Shown here: positions 9,960 through 17,032 of the stretch, piece by piece
Position numbering within the stretch: the stretch's first letter is position 1
Layout: each line of letters opens with the position of its first letter
DNA from: Streptomyces phyllanthi
Lineage (GTDB): Bacteria; Actinomycetota; Actinomycetes; Streptomycetales; Streptomycetaceae
Length of the DNA stretch: 33,625 nucleotides
Direction: 5' to 3'
NCBI RefSeq assembly: GCF_009377205.1
Contig: NZ_VJZE01000050.1
Location: forward strand, 1 to 33,625
Translations under genes and position numbers: made by a program
The notes under the pieces: generated by a model
Databases searched by the model: none
The model's input: the letters and a program-made list of their open reading frames with translations, nothing else
Told to the model about the DNA's origin: nothing

Positions 9960-10217
9960 TCAGCGGCCCACGGCCTGCCAGATCGCCACGACGAGCGCGC
10001 CCACGGCCGTGAGCGCGGCCACCGCGGGCAGCGGCCAGCGGGTGTGCTCCAGGGTGACGACCCGTGTGCTCAGGTCGTCGAGCTCCTTGGCGGTCTCCTC
10101 GGCGCGGTGACTGAGCAGCGTGAGCCCTCCCTCGACGCGGGCATGAGCCACATCGAGGCGACGGCGTAACTCTGCGAGTTCACCGTGGACCACGGGATGC
10201 TCGGGGTCGGTGGCCAC
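9960..10217 (-). CDS. small coiled-coil, single-pass membrane protein
   Basis: An 85-residue protein with two clear parts. A charged helical segment (residues about 10-55, ELAELRRRLD then EETAKELDDLSTRV) has heptad character, so it is probably a coiled coil. A C-terminal hydrophobic stretch (about 61-81, LPAVAALTAVGALVVAIW) would be a single membrane anchor. The GTG at 10217 was chosen because AAAGGAG lies seven bases upstream. The upstream ATG at 10262 has no such site. I do not recognise a named family, and it has the look of the small tail-anchored proteins common in Streptomyces. It stands alone, convergent with the NUDIX gene. Confidence 0.65.
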   Translation of the reverse strand: MATDPEHPVVHGELAELRRRLDVAHARVEGGLTLLSHRAEETAKELDDLSTRVVTLEHTRWPLPAVAALTAVGALVVAIWQAVGR

Positions 10218-10346
10218 GAGTCCACTCCTTTCTGTAGTCGTCCGGTCCCTTGCGATGCGCATGTGAAGTCAACTCGCCTGGTGGGCGCGTGGGGAGAGTG
10301 TGCGAACGGCATATGCGTGCCCGCCGCGCACACGGTGTGTGAATGG

Positions 10347-10382
10347 CGCGGACCCGGTGCCTTATGAGGTACCGGGTCCGTG
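10347..10382 (-). terminator. long hairpin downstream of the acyl-CoA dehydrogenase gene
   Basis: Bases 10347-10361 and 10368-10382 pair as a 15-bp stem with two G-T pairs and the loop TTATGA. The core is GGACCCGGT with ACCGGGTCC. It lies between the end of the minus-strand gene at 10540 and the start of the small membrane-protein gene at 10217. It most likely ends transcription of the former. There is no U-run. Confidence 0.55.
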
Positions 10383-10440
10383 AAGGTATGCGGTTTCACG
10401 CAACGTGAGCGGGTTGACGTGGCATCAGGCTGGAGTCCCC

Positions 10441-10533
10441 TCAGGCCGACGGGCGCCGACCGCAGACGCGCCGTCAGGCCGACGGGCGCCGGCCGCCGAT
10501 GCGCCCGCAGGCCGAGAGGCGCTGCCGGCCGCC
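10441..10533. repeat. three tandem ~33-bp GC-rich units
   Basis: TCAGGCCGACGGGCGCCG occurs at 10441 and again at 10474, and a diverged copy (CAGGCCGAGAGGCGCTG) begins at 10508. Unit length is 33-34 bases. They sit directly after the stop of the minus-strand dehydrogenase gene. Together with the hairpin at 10347-10382 they fill the 322-base gap between the two minus-strand genes. No ORF in this gap is convincing. Confidence 0.6.
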
Positions 10534-10539
10534 GTACCG

Positions 10540-11400
10540 TCAGCCGTACGAGTAGAAGCCCGACCCCGACTTCCGGCCCAGCCGGCCCGCGTCGACCATG
10601 CGCTGGAGCAGCGGGGGAGCGGCGTACAGGGGCTCCTTGTACTCCTCGTACATCGAGTACGCCACCGAGGCGACCGTGTCCAGGCCGATCAGGTCGGAGA
10701 GCTTCAGCGGGCCCATCGGGTGGGCGCAGCCCATCTCCATGCCGTTGTCGATGTCCTCGCGACTGGCGATGCCCGACTCGAACATCCGGATCGCGGACAG
10801 CAGATACGGGATCAGCAGTGCGTTGACCACGAAGCCGGAGCGGTCCTGGGCGCGGATGGCGTGCTTGCCCAGCACCTTCTCGGTGAACACCTGGGCCCGG
10901 CTCAGCGTGCCCTCGGAGGTGGTGAGCGCCGGGATCAGCTCGACCAACTGCTGTACGGGCGCCGGGTTGAAGAAGTGGATGCCGATGACCTGGTCGGGCC
11001 GCGAGGTGGCGACCGCCAGCTTCACCAGCGGGATCGAGGACGTGTTGGAGGAGAGGATCGCGTCCGGGCGGGTCACCACCTGGTCGAGCACCTGGAAGAT
11101 CTCGGTCTTCACCTGCTCGTTCTCGACGACGGCCTCGATCACCAGGTCGCGGTCCGCGAACTCGCCGAGGTCGGTGGTGAAGGAGAGCCGTGCCTGTGTC
11201 GCGTCCCGCTCCTCCTCCGTGATCTTGCCGCGCTCGGCCGCCTTGGAGAGGGAGTTGAACAGCCGGGTGCGGCCGATCTCCAGGGCCTCGCCGGTGGTCT
11301 CGGCGACCTTCACGTCCAGTCCGGCGCGGGCGCACACCTCGGCGATGCCCGCTCCCATCTGGCCGCAGCCCACGACTCCGACGCGTTCGATGTCGGTCAC
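10540..11400 (-). CDS. 3-hydroxybutyryl-CoA / 3-hydroxyacyl-CoA dehydrogenase
   Basis: A 286-residue NAD-dependent dehydrogenase that interconverts (S)-3-hydroxyacyl-CoA and 3-oxoacyl-CoA, in fatty acid or butanoate metabolism. The N-terminal Rossmann motif is VGVVGCGQMGAGIAE (GxGxxG near residue 10). SSNTSS (near 117) and HFFNPAP (near 139, catalytic His) are the family signatures, and the helical C-terminal domain has RSGFVVNAL and AHPMGPLKLSDLIGLD. The GTG start at 11400 was chosen for AAGGGA six bases upstream and because it begins just before the Rossmann strand. The ATG at 11463 would add an odd 21-residue tail. It is a stand-alone gene, divergent from the secreted glycosidase-like gene. 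Confidence 0.92.
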   Translation of the reverse strand: MTDIERVGVVGCGQMGAGIAEVCARAGLDVKVAETTGEALEIGRTRLFNSLSKAAERGKITEEERDATQARLSFTTDLGEFADRDLVIEAVVENEQVKTEIFQVLDQVVTRPDAILSSNTSSIPLVKLAVATSRPDQVIGIHFFNPAPVQQLVELIPALTTSEGTLSRAQVFTEKVLGKHAIRAQDRSGFVVNALLIPYLLSAIRMFESGIASREDIDNGMEMGCAHPMGPLKLSDLIGLDTVASVAYSMYEEYKEPLYAAPPLLQRMVDAGRLGRKSGSGFYSYG

Positions 11401-11574
11401 ATCGGTCCCTTCCGCTGGTCTACGCAACTTCGCAGGAACCTCGTGGTACGGGGCCTGCGCCAAATCTGCACGTTACCTTCGGTGGCTACTGAGCGGTTCG
11501 GCGGGTGGCGCGTGAAAGGCTGACCGGCGAACGGCTCGTGACGGGGCGGGCACCCAGCACGCGGAGGTACGAGG

Positions 11575-12858
11575 ATGCATCGCAAGCCACGGATGTCACG
11601 GCGGGCGTTCGCGGTGACCGCCCTGTCAGGGCTCGTGGCCGCGGGCGGTGTGGCGGCGGGCACCGCGATGGCGGGAGCGGGAGGGGAAGTGGAAGGGAAA
11701 TCGGGCCGGAGGCGGGCGAGCGGCGAGCTGAGGGGCATGTGGCTGGCCACCGTCGCGAACCGGGACTGGCCCTCCAAACCGGGGCTGACCGCCGCCGAGC
11801 AGCGTGCCGAACTGATCGCCCATCTCGACATGGCCGAAAAGCGCCGGCTCAACGCGGTGATCTTCCAGGTCCGTCCCACGGCGGACGCGCTCTGGCCCTC
11901 CCCGTACGAGCCCTGGTCGCACTACCTCACCGGCACCCAGGGCAAGGACCCCGGCTGGGACCCGCTGGGCACGGCGGTCAGGGAGGCCCACGCGCGGGGA
12001 CTGGAACTGCACGCCTGGTTCAACCCGTACCGGGTCGCGGGCCACGCCGACCCGACGAAGCTGGCCGCCTCGCACCCCGCCCGCACCCACCCGGACTGGG
12101 TCGTCACCTACGGCGGCAAGCTCTACTACAACCCGGGCATCCCCGAGGTCCGCGCCTTCGTGCAGAAGGCGATGCTCGACGCGGTGCGCCGGTACCCCGT
12201 CGACGCCGTGCACTGGGACGACTACTTCTACCCGTACCCGGTCGCGGGCCAGGTGTTCGACGACGACGCGGCCTACGACCGGTACGGCGGCGGCTTTCCC
12301 AACCGGGCCGCGTGGCGGCGCGACAACATCGACAAGTTGGTCCGGGAGACGGCCGCGCAGATCAGGGAGATCCGGCCCGGCACCCAGTTCGGCATCAGCC
12401 CCTTCGGGGTCTGGCGCAACGCCTCGACCGATCCGCTCGGCTCCGACACACGGGCGGGCGTGCAGACGTACGACGACCTCCACGCGGACACCCGCACGTG
12501 GGTCCGCGAGAACTGGATCGACTACATCTGCCCGCAGCTGTACTGGTCGGCACACCCGCTTGACCAGCAGGTTCCTGCAAACTATGCCGTCCTTCTGCCC
12601 TGGTGGGCAAAGGTCGCGAGGGGGTCGGGGACACGGCTCTACATCGGGGAGGCCCTCTACAAGGCGGGTGACCCGGCGCAGCCTGCGGCCTGGCAGAACC
12701 CGGCCGAACTGTCCCGTCACCTCACCCTCGCCAAGAAGCACCCCGAGGTGCGGGGGCACGTGTTCTTCTCGGCCAAGGAGGTCAAGGAGGACAAGATCAA
12801 GGCCATGGCTCGGGTGGTCGCCGACCACTACCAGCAGCCGGCGCGACCGCCCCGATGA
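11575..12858 (+). CDS. secreted GHL10/DUF187 glycoside hydrolase-like lipoprotein-free protein
   Basis: A 427-residue secreted protein. The N-terminus has a Tat signal (SRRAFAVTALSG, twin Arg at about residues 9-10, Ala-rich h-region to about 35). From ELRGMWLATVANRDWPSKPG (near 48) it matches the GHL10/DUF187 (YngK-like) family, a predicted TIM barrel related to glycoside hydrolases. Family landmarks are FQVRPTADALWPS, HAWFNPYRV, YYNPGIPEVR, VHWDDYFYPYP and FGISPFGVWRN. Possible acidic catalytic residues are in HWDDYFYP. Its substrate is unknown, and a cell-wall or extracellular glycan is likely. GGAGG lies a few bases before the ATG. Its stop overlaps a 54-residue ORF by an ATGA. Confidence 0.88.
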   Translation: MHRKPRMSRRAFAVTALSGLVAAGGVAAGTAMAGAGGEVEGKSGRRRASGELRGMWLATVANRDWPSKPGLTAAEQRAELIAHLDMAEKRRLNAVIFQVRPTADALWPSPYEPWSHYLTGTQGKDPGWDPLGTAVREAHARGLELHAWFNPYRVAGHADPTKLAASHPARTHPDWVVTYGGKLYYNPGIPEVRAFVQKAMLDAVRRYPVDAVHWDDYFYPYPVAGQVFDDDAAYDRYGGGFPNRAAWRRDNIDKLVRETAAQIREIRPGTQFGISPFGVWRNASTDPLGSDTRAGVQTYDDLHADTRTWVRENWIDYICPQLYWSAHPLDQQVPANYAVLLPWWAKVARGSGTRLYIGEALYKAGDPAQPAAWQNPAELSRHLTLAKKHPEVRGHVFFSAKEVKEDKIKAMARVVADHYQQPARPPR

Positions 12859-13019
12859 TCGAGGGGCAGGTCCCCAGCAGGGCGCTCACGGAGATCTTGA
12901 GTCGGCATCGCATCACGGACCTGAAGCTCCAGAAACGGATCATGTCAGGCCGCGCAGGAGTCCCGCTGCTCCGCCAACGCGCGATGCTCACGGCTCTGCT
13001 ACGACGCCACTACCCGTGA
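12855..13019 (+). CDS. possible 54-residue ORF coupled to the DUF187 gene
   Basis: An ATG overlapping the DUF187 stop (ATGA, 12855-12858) opens a frame of 54 codons ending at TGA 13017-13019. The predicted protein starts MIEGQVPSRALTEIL and ends LLRRHYP. It is strongly basic (many Arg and Lys) and mostly helical in composition, with no signal or membrane segment. GC at third positions stays high, as expected of real coding sequence. I do not recognise the product. It may be a real small basic protein or the stump of a longer gene. Confidence 0.4.
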   Translation: MIEGQVPSRALTEILSRHRITDLKLQKRIMSGRAGVPLLRQRAMLTALLRRHYP

Positions 13020-13237
13020 CGGAGCGTCACCGGCGCACGGTGGCACGCACCTTCTTCACGGAAATCTTGCCAGGGCCATGAACGTCCCCACGCGCGTACG
13101 CGGTAACGCGGCCAGTTTCTGATGCGTGACGCTCCCCGGTGTCGGGCTTGGCTCGCAGCTCGTTCTCTGACCGTGCGAAGGATGCCTGGGGCCACGGGCC
13201 GGTGGTCACGTGGTCACGGCTGCCGAGGGTGCGCGGC

Positions 13238-13702
13238 TCAGGGGATCGGGAGTGGTGATGGCGGTTTGGTGACGGCGAAGGCGAATGTCGTCTTGATCGA
13301 AGACAGTGACGGGAGGGTCCGCAGCTCTCGCCGTACGAGGTCTTCGTACGCGGCGAAGGAGTCGATGACGATCTTGACGAGGTAATCGTCATCGCCGGCG
13401 AGCAGGTACGCCTCGACCACCTCGGGAATCGAGCGAATCTTCTCCTCGACGGCGTCGACGACCTCCGAGGTATGTGCGAGGAGCGTCATCCGTACGAAGG
13501 CGGTGATGGGCAGCCCGAGTGCGTCCTGGGAGAGCATCGCCGCGTAGCCATTGATCACGCCGCTCTCCTGCAAGAGCCGCACACGCCGCAGGCACGGTGA
13601 CGGGGAGAGGCCCACGCGATCCGCCAGCTCCTGATTGGTGAGTCTGCCGTCTCGCTGGAGTTCGAGGAGGATGTTCCGGTCGATGTCGTCCAAGGTCATC
13701 AT
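13238..13702 (-). CDS. Lrp/AsnC-family regulator, DecR-like
   Basis: A 154-residue Lrp/AsnC transcription factor. The N-terminal winged HTH (LDDIDRNILLELQRDGRL, ELADRVGLSPSPCLRRVRLL) is followed by the RAM ligand-binding domain (PEVVEAYLLAGDDDYLVKIV). The SPCLRR recognition-helix segment is like that of E. coli DecR and other Lrp proteins that sense cysteine or branched amino acids. The ATG at 13702 or the next one at 13699 could be used, as neither has a strong ribosome-binding site. It is divergent from an EamA exporter across about 110 bases carrying palindromes, so it probably controls both itself and the exporter. Ligand is inferred only. Confidence 0.92.
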   Translation of the reverse strand: MMTLDDIDRNILLELQRDGRLTNQELADRVGLSPSPCLRRVRLLQESGVINGYAAMLSQDALGLPITAFVRMTLLAHTSEVVDAVEEKIRSIPEVVEAYLLAGDDDYLVKIVIDSFAAYEDLVRRELRTLPSLSSIKTTFAFAVTKPPSPLPIP

Positions 13703-13760
13703 GTAGCAGATTCTGCCACAGGGAGCTGATTTAGCGGCAGGATTCGCAATCGCTTGCTAC
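13703..13760. promoter_or_regulatory. probable Lrp operator between regulator and exporter
   Basis: GCAGATTCTGC (13706-13716) is a perfect 5-1-5 palindrome just upstream of the Lrp-family start. A related GCAGGATTCGC lies at 13738-13748. The block is bounded by GTAGCA (13703-13708) and TGCTAC (13755-13760), which are inverted. This fits binding of an Lrp dimer or octamer that covers both divergent promoters. Confidence 0.5.
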
Positions 13761-13812
13761 GTCCACCTTCCTAAGATTGCTCACCGTAGAGCAGGGATGG
13801 AAGGAGATGGCT

Positions 13813-14808
13813 ATGGCCAATCAGATGCGTACAAGGTTGATGGGTGTGGCCGCTCTCGTGGCCGCGGTTGTTTTGTGGTCCTCGTTCGCCCTGACGGTCA
13901 GGGGGATCGGCTCGTCGAGCCTCACCTCGGTCGACGTGGCGTTTCTCCGCTTCGCGACACCCGTCGTCATCCTGGCGCCGTGGCTTCCGCGCGCCGTTCG
14001 CGCGCTGCGTGGCGAACGGATCGGTGTCCTGCTCATGCTCGGTATCGGTGGACTGCCGCACTTTCTCCTCTCCGCGCTCGGCGGACGTCTGACCTCCGCC
14101 GCGCTCATCGGTCTCCTCATCCCCGGCACGGTCCCGCTGTTCGTCGCGGTGATCCTGTATCTCCGGTGGCGGGAACGGATCTCCTTCCGAGGTCTGATCG
14201 CCCTGGCCGCGATCACCACGGGTATCGCAGCGACTGCAATGCAGACGACGTCCACCGCGACGACCGCGGGAATCGGCATTCTCCTCACCGCCGGATGCGC
14301 CTGGGCCGTCTACACGATCGGCCTGCGCCAGACGAGGCTCGGTCTGACCGGCGTCGTGCTCGCCGTCTGCACACCCGCCACGATCACAGCCGCCGTGCTC
14401 GCCGCCTCCGCCGCTATGCCCTCACACCTGATCACCGGCACCGCCGGCATCTCCGACGTTCTGCTCTTCACCAGCCTCCAGGGCGTCGGGACAGGACTGC
14501 TCTCGACCCTGTGCTACGCCTACGCGGTGCGCGCACTCGGCAGCACCGTCACTGCAACAGTCGGCGCGACCAGCCCCGTCCTGACAGCTCTCCTCGCCGT
14601 CCCCCTCTTCGACGAGCCCATCACCCCAGGCGTGAGCGCCGCCCTCGCGCTCATCGTCACCGGCGTGACCGTATTCAACATCGCGCCGCGCCATCGTGAA
14701 AACGGACCCAAGCGTCCACTGCTTGCGGGGAGGTCACTTGACCGTACCCGCAGCATGACGAATGGGACGCCGCCGACCAGCGCGGAATCAACGAGCGAAG
14801 TGACCTGA
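13813..14808 (+). CDS. EamA-family (DMT) transporter, probable amino-acid exporter
   Basis: A 331-residue membrane protein of the drug/metabolite transporter superfamily with about ten transmembrane helices in two EamA repeats (roughly 8-150 and 160-290). Typical segments are VAALVAAVVLWSSFALTV (helix 1), LSTLCYAYAVRALG and PVLTALLAVPLFDEPITPG (conserved near helix 9). The family includes the E. coli cysteine/O-acetylserine exporter EamA. The ATG at 13813 is preferred because AAGGAG ends six bases before it. Upstream in-frame starts have weaker sites. It is divergent from an Lrp regulator, a common arrangement for amino-acid exporters. The last ~35 residues are polar and poorly conserved in character. 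Confidence 0.9.
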   Translation: MANQMRTRLMGVAALVAAVVLWSSFALTVRGIGSSSLTSVDVAFLRFATPVVILAPWLPRAVRALRGERIGVLLMLGIGGLPHFLLSALGGRLTSAALIGLLIPGTVPLFVAVILYLRWRERISFRGLIALAAITTGIAATAMQTTSTATTAGIGILLTAGCAWAVYTIGLRQTRLGLTGVVLAVCTPATITAAVLAASAAMPSHLITGTAGISDVLLFTSLQGVGTGLLSTLCYAYAVRALGSTVTATVGATSPVLTALLAVPLFDEPITPGVSAALALIVTGVTVFNIAPRHRENGPKRPLLAGRSLDRTRSMTNGTPPTSAESTSEVT

Positions 14809-15037
14809 CAGCCTGGGACATTGGTCCGTGCACGACTGGGCAGCCCAGGCCGTACTCCAACTACCTGGAGCGTCCGGAGAGGGGCAGCCGGGCCGGCATG
14901 GCCGGTTCCGTCCCACATGCGTGGGCGCTGAGCTGCGCGAACAGTCCCTGAGCGTCCGTGGGCGTACGCGAGTGTTCGCCACCGTTGTCACGTAGTTGGA
15001 CACTCAGGAGCTGATGCCGCAAGGCGTCCCCAGGGCC
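14809..15037. other. gene-poor gap after the exporter
   Basis: No convincing gene was found. CTGGGCAGCCCAG (14840-14852) and CCGGCATGGCCGG (14893-14905) are short hairpins that could end transcription of the exporter. Some frames look like worn coding sequence, but no family could be recognised. With the doubtful ORF at 15038-15199, the stretch without a confident gene runs to 15215. Confidence 0.35.
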
Positions 15038-15199
15038 CTACCCGGGTCTGCGGCGAGCATCTAGGGCGATGTCGCGGACGGGCTTGCCCGGGTCAGCCGT
15101 CAGGTCGATCTCGTCGACGACTTCGGCCGCTGCTTCGTAGACACGACGGAAGGCCGCGCTCCCGGCGGCGCGGCTCAAGCTCCAGGCGGACGTCCCCAT
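15038..15199 (-). CDS. possible 53-residue ORF downstream of the AsnC regulator
   Basis: An ATG at 15199, with GGAG four bases upstream, lies 16 bases beyond the AsnC stop. It opens 53 codons (MGTSAWSLSRAAGS... ending DARRRPG). Composition is that of a soluble helical peptide with an acidic centre (YEAAAEVVDEIDL). The frame remains open upstream into the end of the regulator gene, so it could also be the tail of an older, longer gene. Product not recognised. Confidence 0.28.
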   Translation of the reverse strand: MGTSAWSLSRAAGSAAFRRVYEAAAEVVDEIDLTADPGKPVRDIALDARRRPG

Positions 15200-15215
15200 G
15201 GGTCTCCGAAGCTCG

Positions 15216-15692
15216 TCACGAATCGTCCGTTGCCAGTCGATGTAGGAGAAGAGACATTCGGTGGGGGATGACCTCGGTCGTCGCGATCGAGGTGCTGCTG
15301 CGTTGCACGCCGGGCGCCAACTGAACGCCCTGCGTGATCCGGTGCAAATCAGCAGTGTCGCGCGCGACCACTCGGAGTATGAGATCTGCATCTCCCGTCG
15401 TGGTGTGCGCTTCGATGACCTCTGGAATGGCGCCAATCGCCGCATAGACCGAGTCGATCTGCTGCTGCGACACGGACAGAGTCACGAAGGCGAGTAGGGG
15501 CCGGCCGATTGCTGCTGGGGAGAGAGGGGCGCTGGGTGTGCCCAGCGCCCCACCGTCGCGGAGCCTCTTCAGGCGCGCGTGCACCGTGTTCCGCGACACC
15601 CCCAGCCGGGCGGCGATCTCGATCAGTGAGGCTTCGGGTGAGCTGTCCAGGGCGAGCAGTATCCGGGCATCAACCGCATCAAGGCTATGCAT
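15216..15692 (-). CDS. AsnC/Lrp-family regulator
   Basis: A 158-residue Lrp/AsnC regulator. The HTH is in LDAVDARILLALDSSPEASL and ARLGVSRNTVHARLKRLRDGG, and the RAM domain follows (PEVIEAHTTTGDADLILRVV). The start at 15692 (MHSLDAVD) begins directly at the HTH as in other family members. Upstream in-frame ATGs would read through the probable operator. It is divergent from a PLP-dependent enzyme gene, so it likely controls that gene in response to an amino acid. Its two-domain layout matches the regulator at 13238-13702, but the sequences differ clearly, so it is not a recent duplicate. Confidence 0.9.
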   Translation of the reverse strand: MHSLDAVDARILLALDSSPEASLIEIAARLGVSRNTVHARLKRLRDGGALGTPSAPLSPAAIGRPLLAFVTLSVSQQQIDSVYAAIGAIPEVIEAHTTTGDADLILRVVARDTADLHRITQGVQLAPGVQRSSTSIATTEVIPHRMSLLLHRLATDDS

Positions 15693-15727
15693 ATGACAGA
15701 CAGTATCCTGCACAGTAGGTCCTGTTT

Positions 15728-15739
15728 GTGCATCTGCAC
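15728..15739. promoter_or_regulatory. probable AsnC operator
   Basis: GTGCATCTGCAC is a 12-bp palindrome (GTGCA-TC-TGCAC) in the 101-base region between the AsnC start and the PLP enzyme start. Further TGTGCA and TGCAC half-sites flank it (CTGCACAG near 15708, GTTGTGCATTTG near 15758). The region is AT-richer than its surroundings. This fits cooperative binding by the adjacent regulator. Confidence 0.5.
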
Positions 15740-15793
15740 GGCCAGATATGATGTGGTTGTGCATTTGAGCAGACATGCCTAAGTTCTGTGGGC

Positions 15794-16825
15794 ATGAGCG
15801 CTATACCTGACCACACCGACGTGCCGCGTATCGACCTCCGAGGGTTCACCTCACCTGTGCATTTCCTGCCTCGGCTGAGCGATGAGCTCGGCGTAGAGGT
15901 CTGGTCCAAGCGCGACGACCTGGGGTCGGTGGGCCTCGCAGGGAACAAGGTGCGGAAGCTTGAGACGGAGCTCGCGCACGCACGCGCGCTGGGAGCCACC
16001 CACATCGTGACCGAAGGCTCTCGCCATTCCAACGCCACTCGCGCAGCTGCCGCAGCGGCAGCTGCGATCGGCATGAAGTGCACTCTCGTGCTCTGCCACG
16101 ATGAGCCGAAAGAGCCCGTGGGCAATCTTCTCCTCGATGCCCTTTTCGGCGCCGATCTCCGCCTTGTCGGCGACGCTTCCTGGGTAGAACTCGCTCGGCT
16201 GACCGCGGATGTCGTCCGCGAGCTAGAGGCTGTCGGCGAGCGGGTCTACCGACTGCCCATCGGCTCGGCAACCGGCCGTGGTGCGGCGAGCTTCGCGCGC
16301 GCCTACATCGAAGCTGAAGAGCAGATGGAGGCGCAGGGTGCGACATTCAGAACGATCGTGCACGCCAGCTCGGCGGGAAGCACGCACGCGGGACTTGTAC
16401 TGGGGCGAGCGCTCCGTCAGAAGTCGACCCGCATCATCGGCGTCGTTGTCGCGGGAGAGGTGTATGACGACGTACCGGGGAACTACCTTCGGCTCGCGAA
16501 CGAGGCAGCCGATCTCATCGCGCCCACCATTCGCATTGCTGCCTCCGACATCGAGCTGACTGAGGCCTACTTGGGGAAGGGCTACGGACAGCCCGCCGCG
16601 GGCGTCACGGAGGCCATCGACCTCATGGCGCGGCTCGAGGGAATCGTGGTTGACCCGGTGTACACGGCGAAAGCGGTCGCGGCAATCATCGACATGGCGC
16701 GCAAGGAAACGATCGAGGGCCCAGTTCTTTTCTGGCACACCGGCGGGTACCACGCGATCTTCGACCCGAGCTACACGGCGGCGGTGTGGTCTGACCTTCC
16801 TCGACTGCGGGACATTCAGCTTTAG
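15794..16825 (+). CDS. PLP-dependent D-cysteine desulfhydrase / ACC deaminase family enzyme
   Basis: A 343-residue fold-type II PLP enzyme. The PLP lysine is K52 in GNKVRKLE, the substrate-carboxylate serine is S79 in SRHSNATR, and the phosphate-binding glycine loop is around SAGSTHAG. C-terminal landmarks are GKGYGQP, LEGIVVDPVYTAKA and LFWHTGG. The family holds D-cysteine desulfhydrase (pyruvate, H2S and NH3 from D-cysteine), ACC deaminase and L-cysteate sulfo-lyase. The usual Gln before SN is His here, so the exact substrate is uncertain. ATG at 15794 is assumed, a GTG two codons earlier is possible, and neither has a good ribosome-binding site. Divergent from an AsnC regulator. Codon use looks less GC-biased than in the neighbouring core genes. 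Confidence 0.85.
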   Translation: MSAIPDHTDVPRIDLRGFTSPVHFLPRLSDELGVEVWSKRDDLGSVGLAGNKVRKLETELAHARALGATHIVTEGSRHSNATRAAAAAAAAIGMKCTLVLCHDEPKEPVGNLLLDALFGADLRLVGDASWVELARLTADVVRELEAVGERVYRLPIGSATGRGAASFARAYIEAEEQMEAQGATFRTIVHASSAGSTHAGLVLGRALRQKSTRIIGVVVAGEVYDDVPGNYLRLANEAADLIAPTIRIAASDIELTEAYLGKGYGQPAAGVTEAIDLMARLEGIVVDPVYTAKAVAAIIDMARKETIEGPVLFWHTGGYHAIFDPSYTAAVWSDLPRLRDIQL

Positions 16826-16846
16826 CCTAGCCTTGACCTCGATCCT

Positions 16847-16975
16847 GCATGACGGCTTGTCAGTCTCGCTGGGCTGCCTCACCGAGATCCTCACCGACAC
16901 CATCGAGGACTTCTGTTCCTGACCCTGGCCGGACCCGACCACGGGCCCAGTACGTCGTCTTCTTCATGATGCGGC
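16847..16975 (+). pseudogene. possible IS4-type transposase N-terminal debris
   Basis: One frame reads GLSVSLGCLTEILTDTIED and stops at 16922. A shifted frame continues GRTRPRAQYVVFFMM. This order (short L-rich segment, then GR..R, then a hydrophobic VVxF run) resembles the N-terminus of IS4-family transposases of Streptomyces. No terminal inverted repeats or downstream DDE region were found. The rest of the 16826-17032 gap holds nothing else I could identify. Confidence 0.25.
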
Positions 16976-17032
16976 CCTGGGCGAACTGCTCACGTAACGC
17001 CCCACCTCCGGTAGCTTCTCCGACTGTGCCCG

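Noticed and set aside
10405..11523. 372-codon plus-strand frame opposite the acyl-CoA dehydrogenase
   Set aside because: Antisense to a gene with clear catalytic motifs; no recognisable domain.
13020..13237. Minus-strand frame ending GKISVKKVRATVRR downstream of the Lrp gene
   Set aside because: The last ~45 residues look faintly gene-like, but no start, no ribosome-binding site and no family could be recognised.
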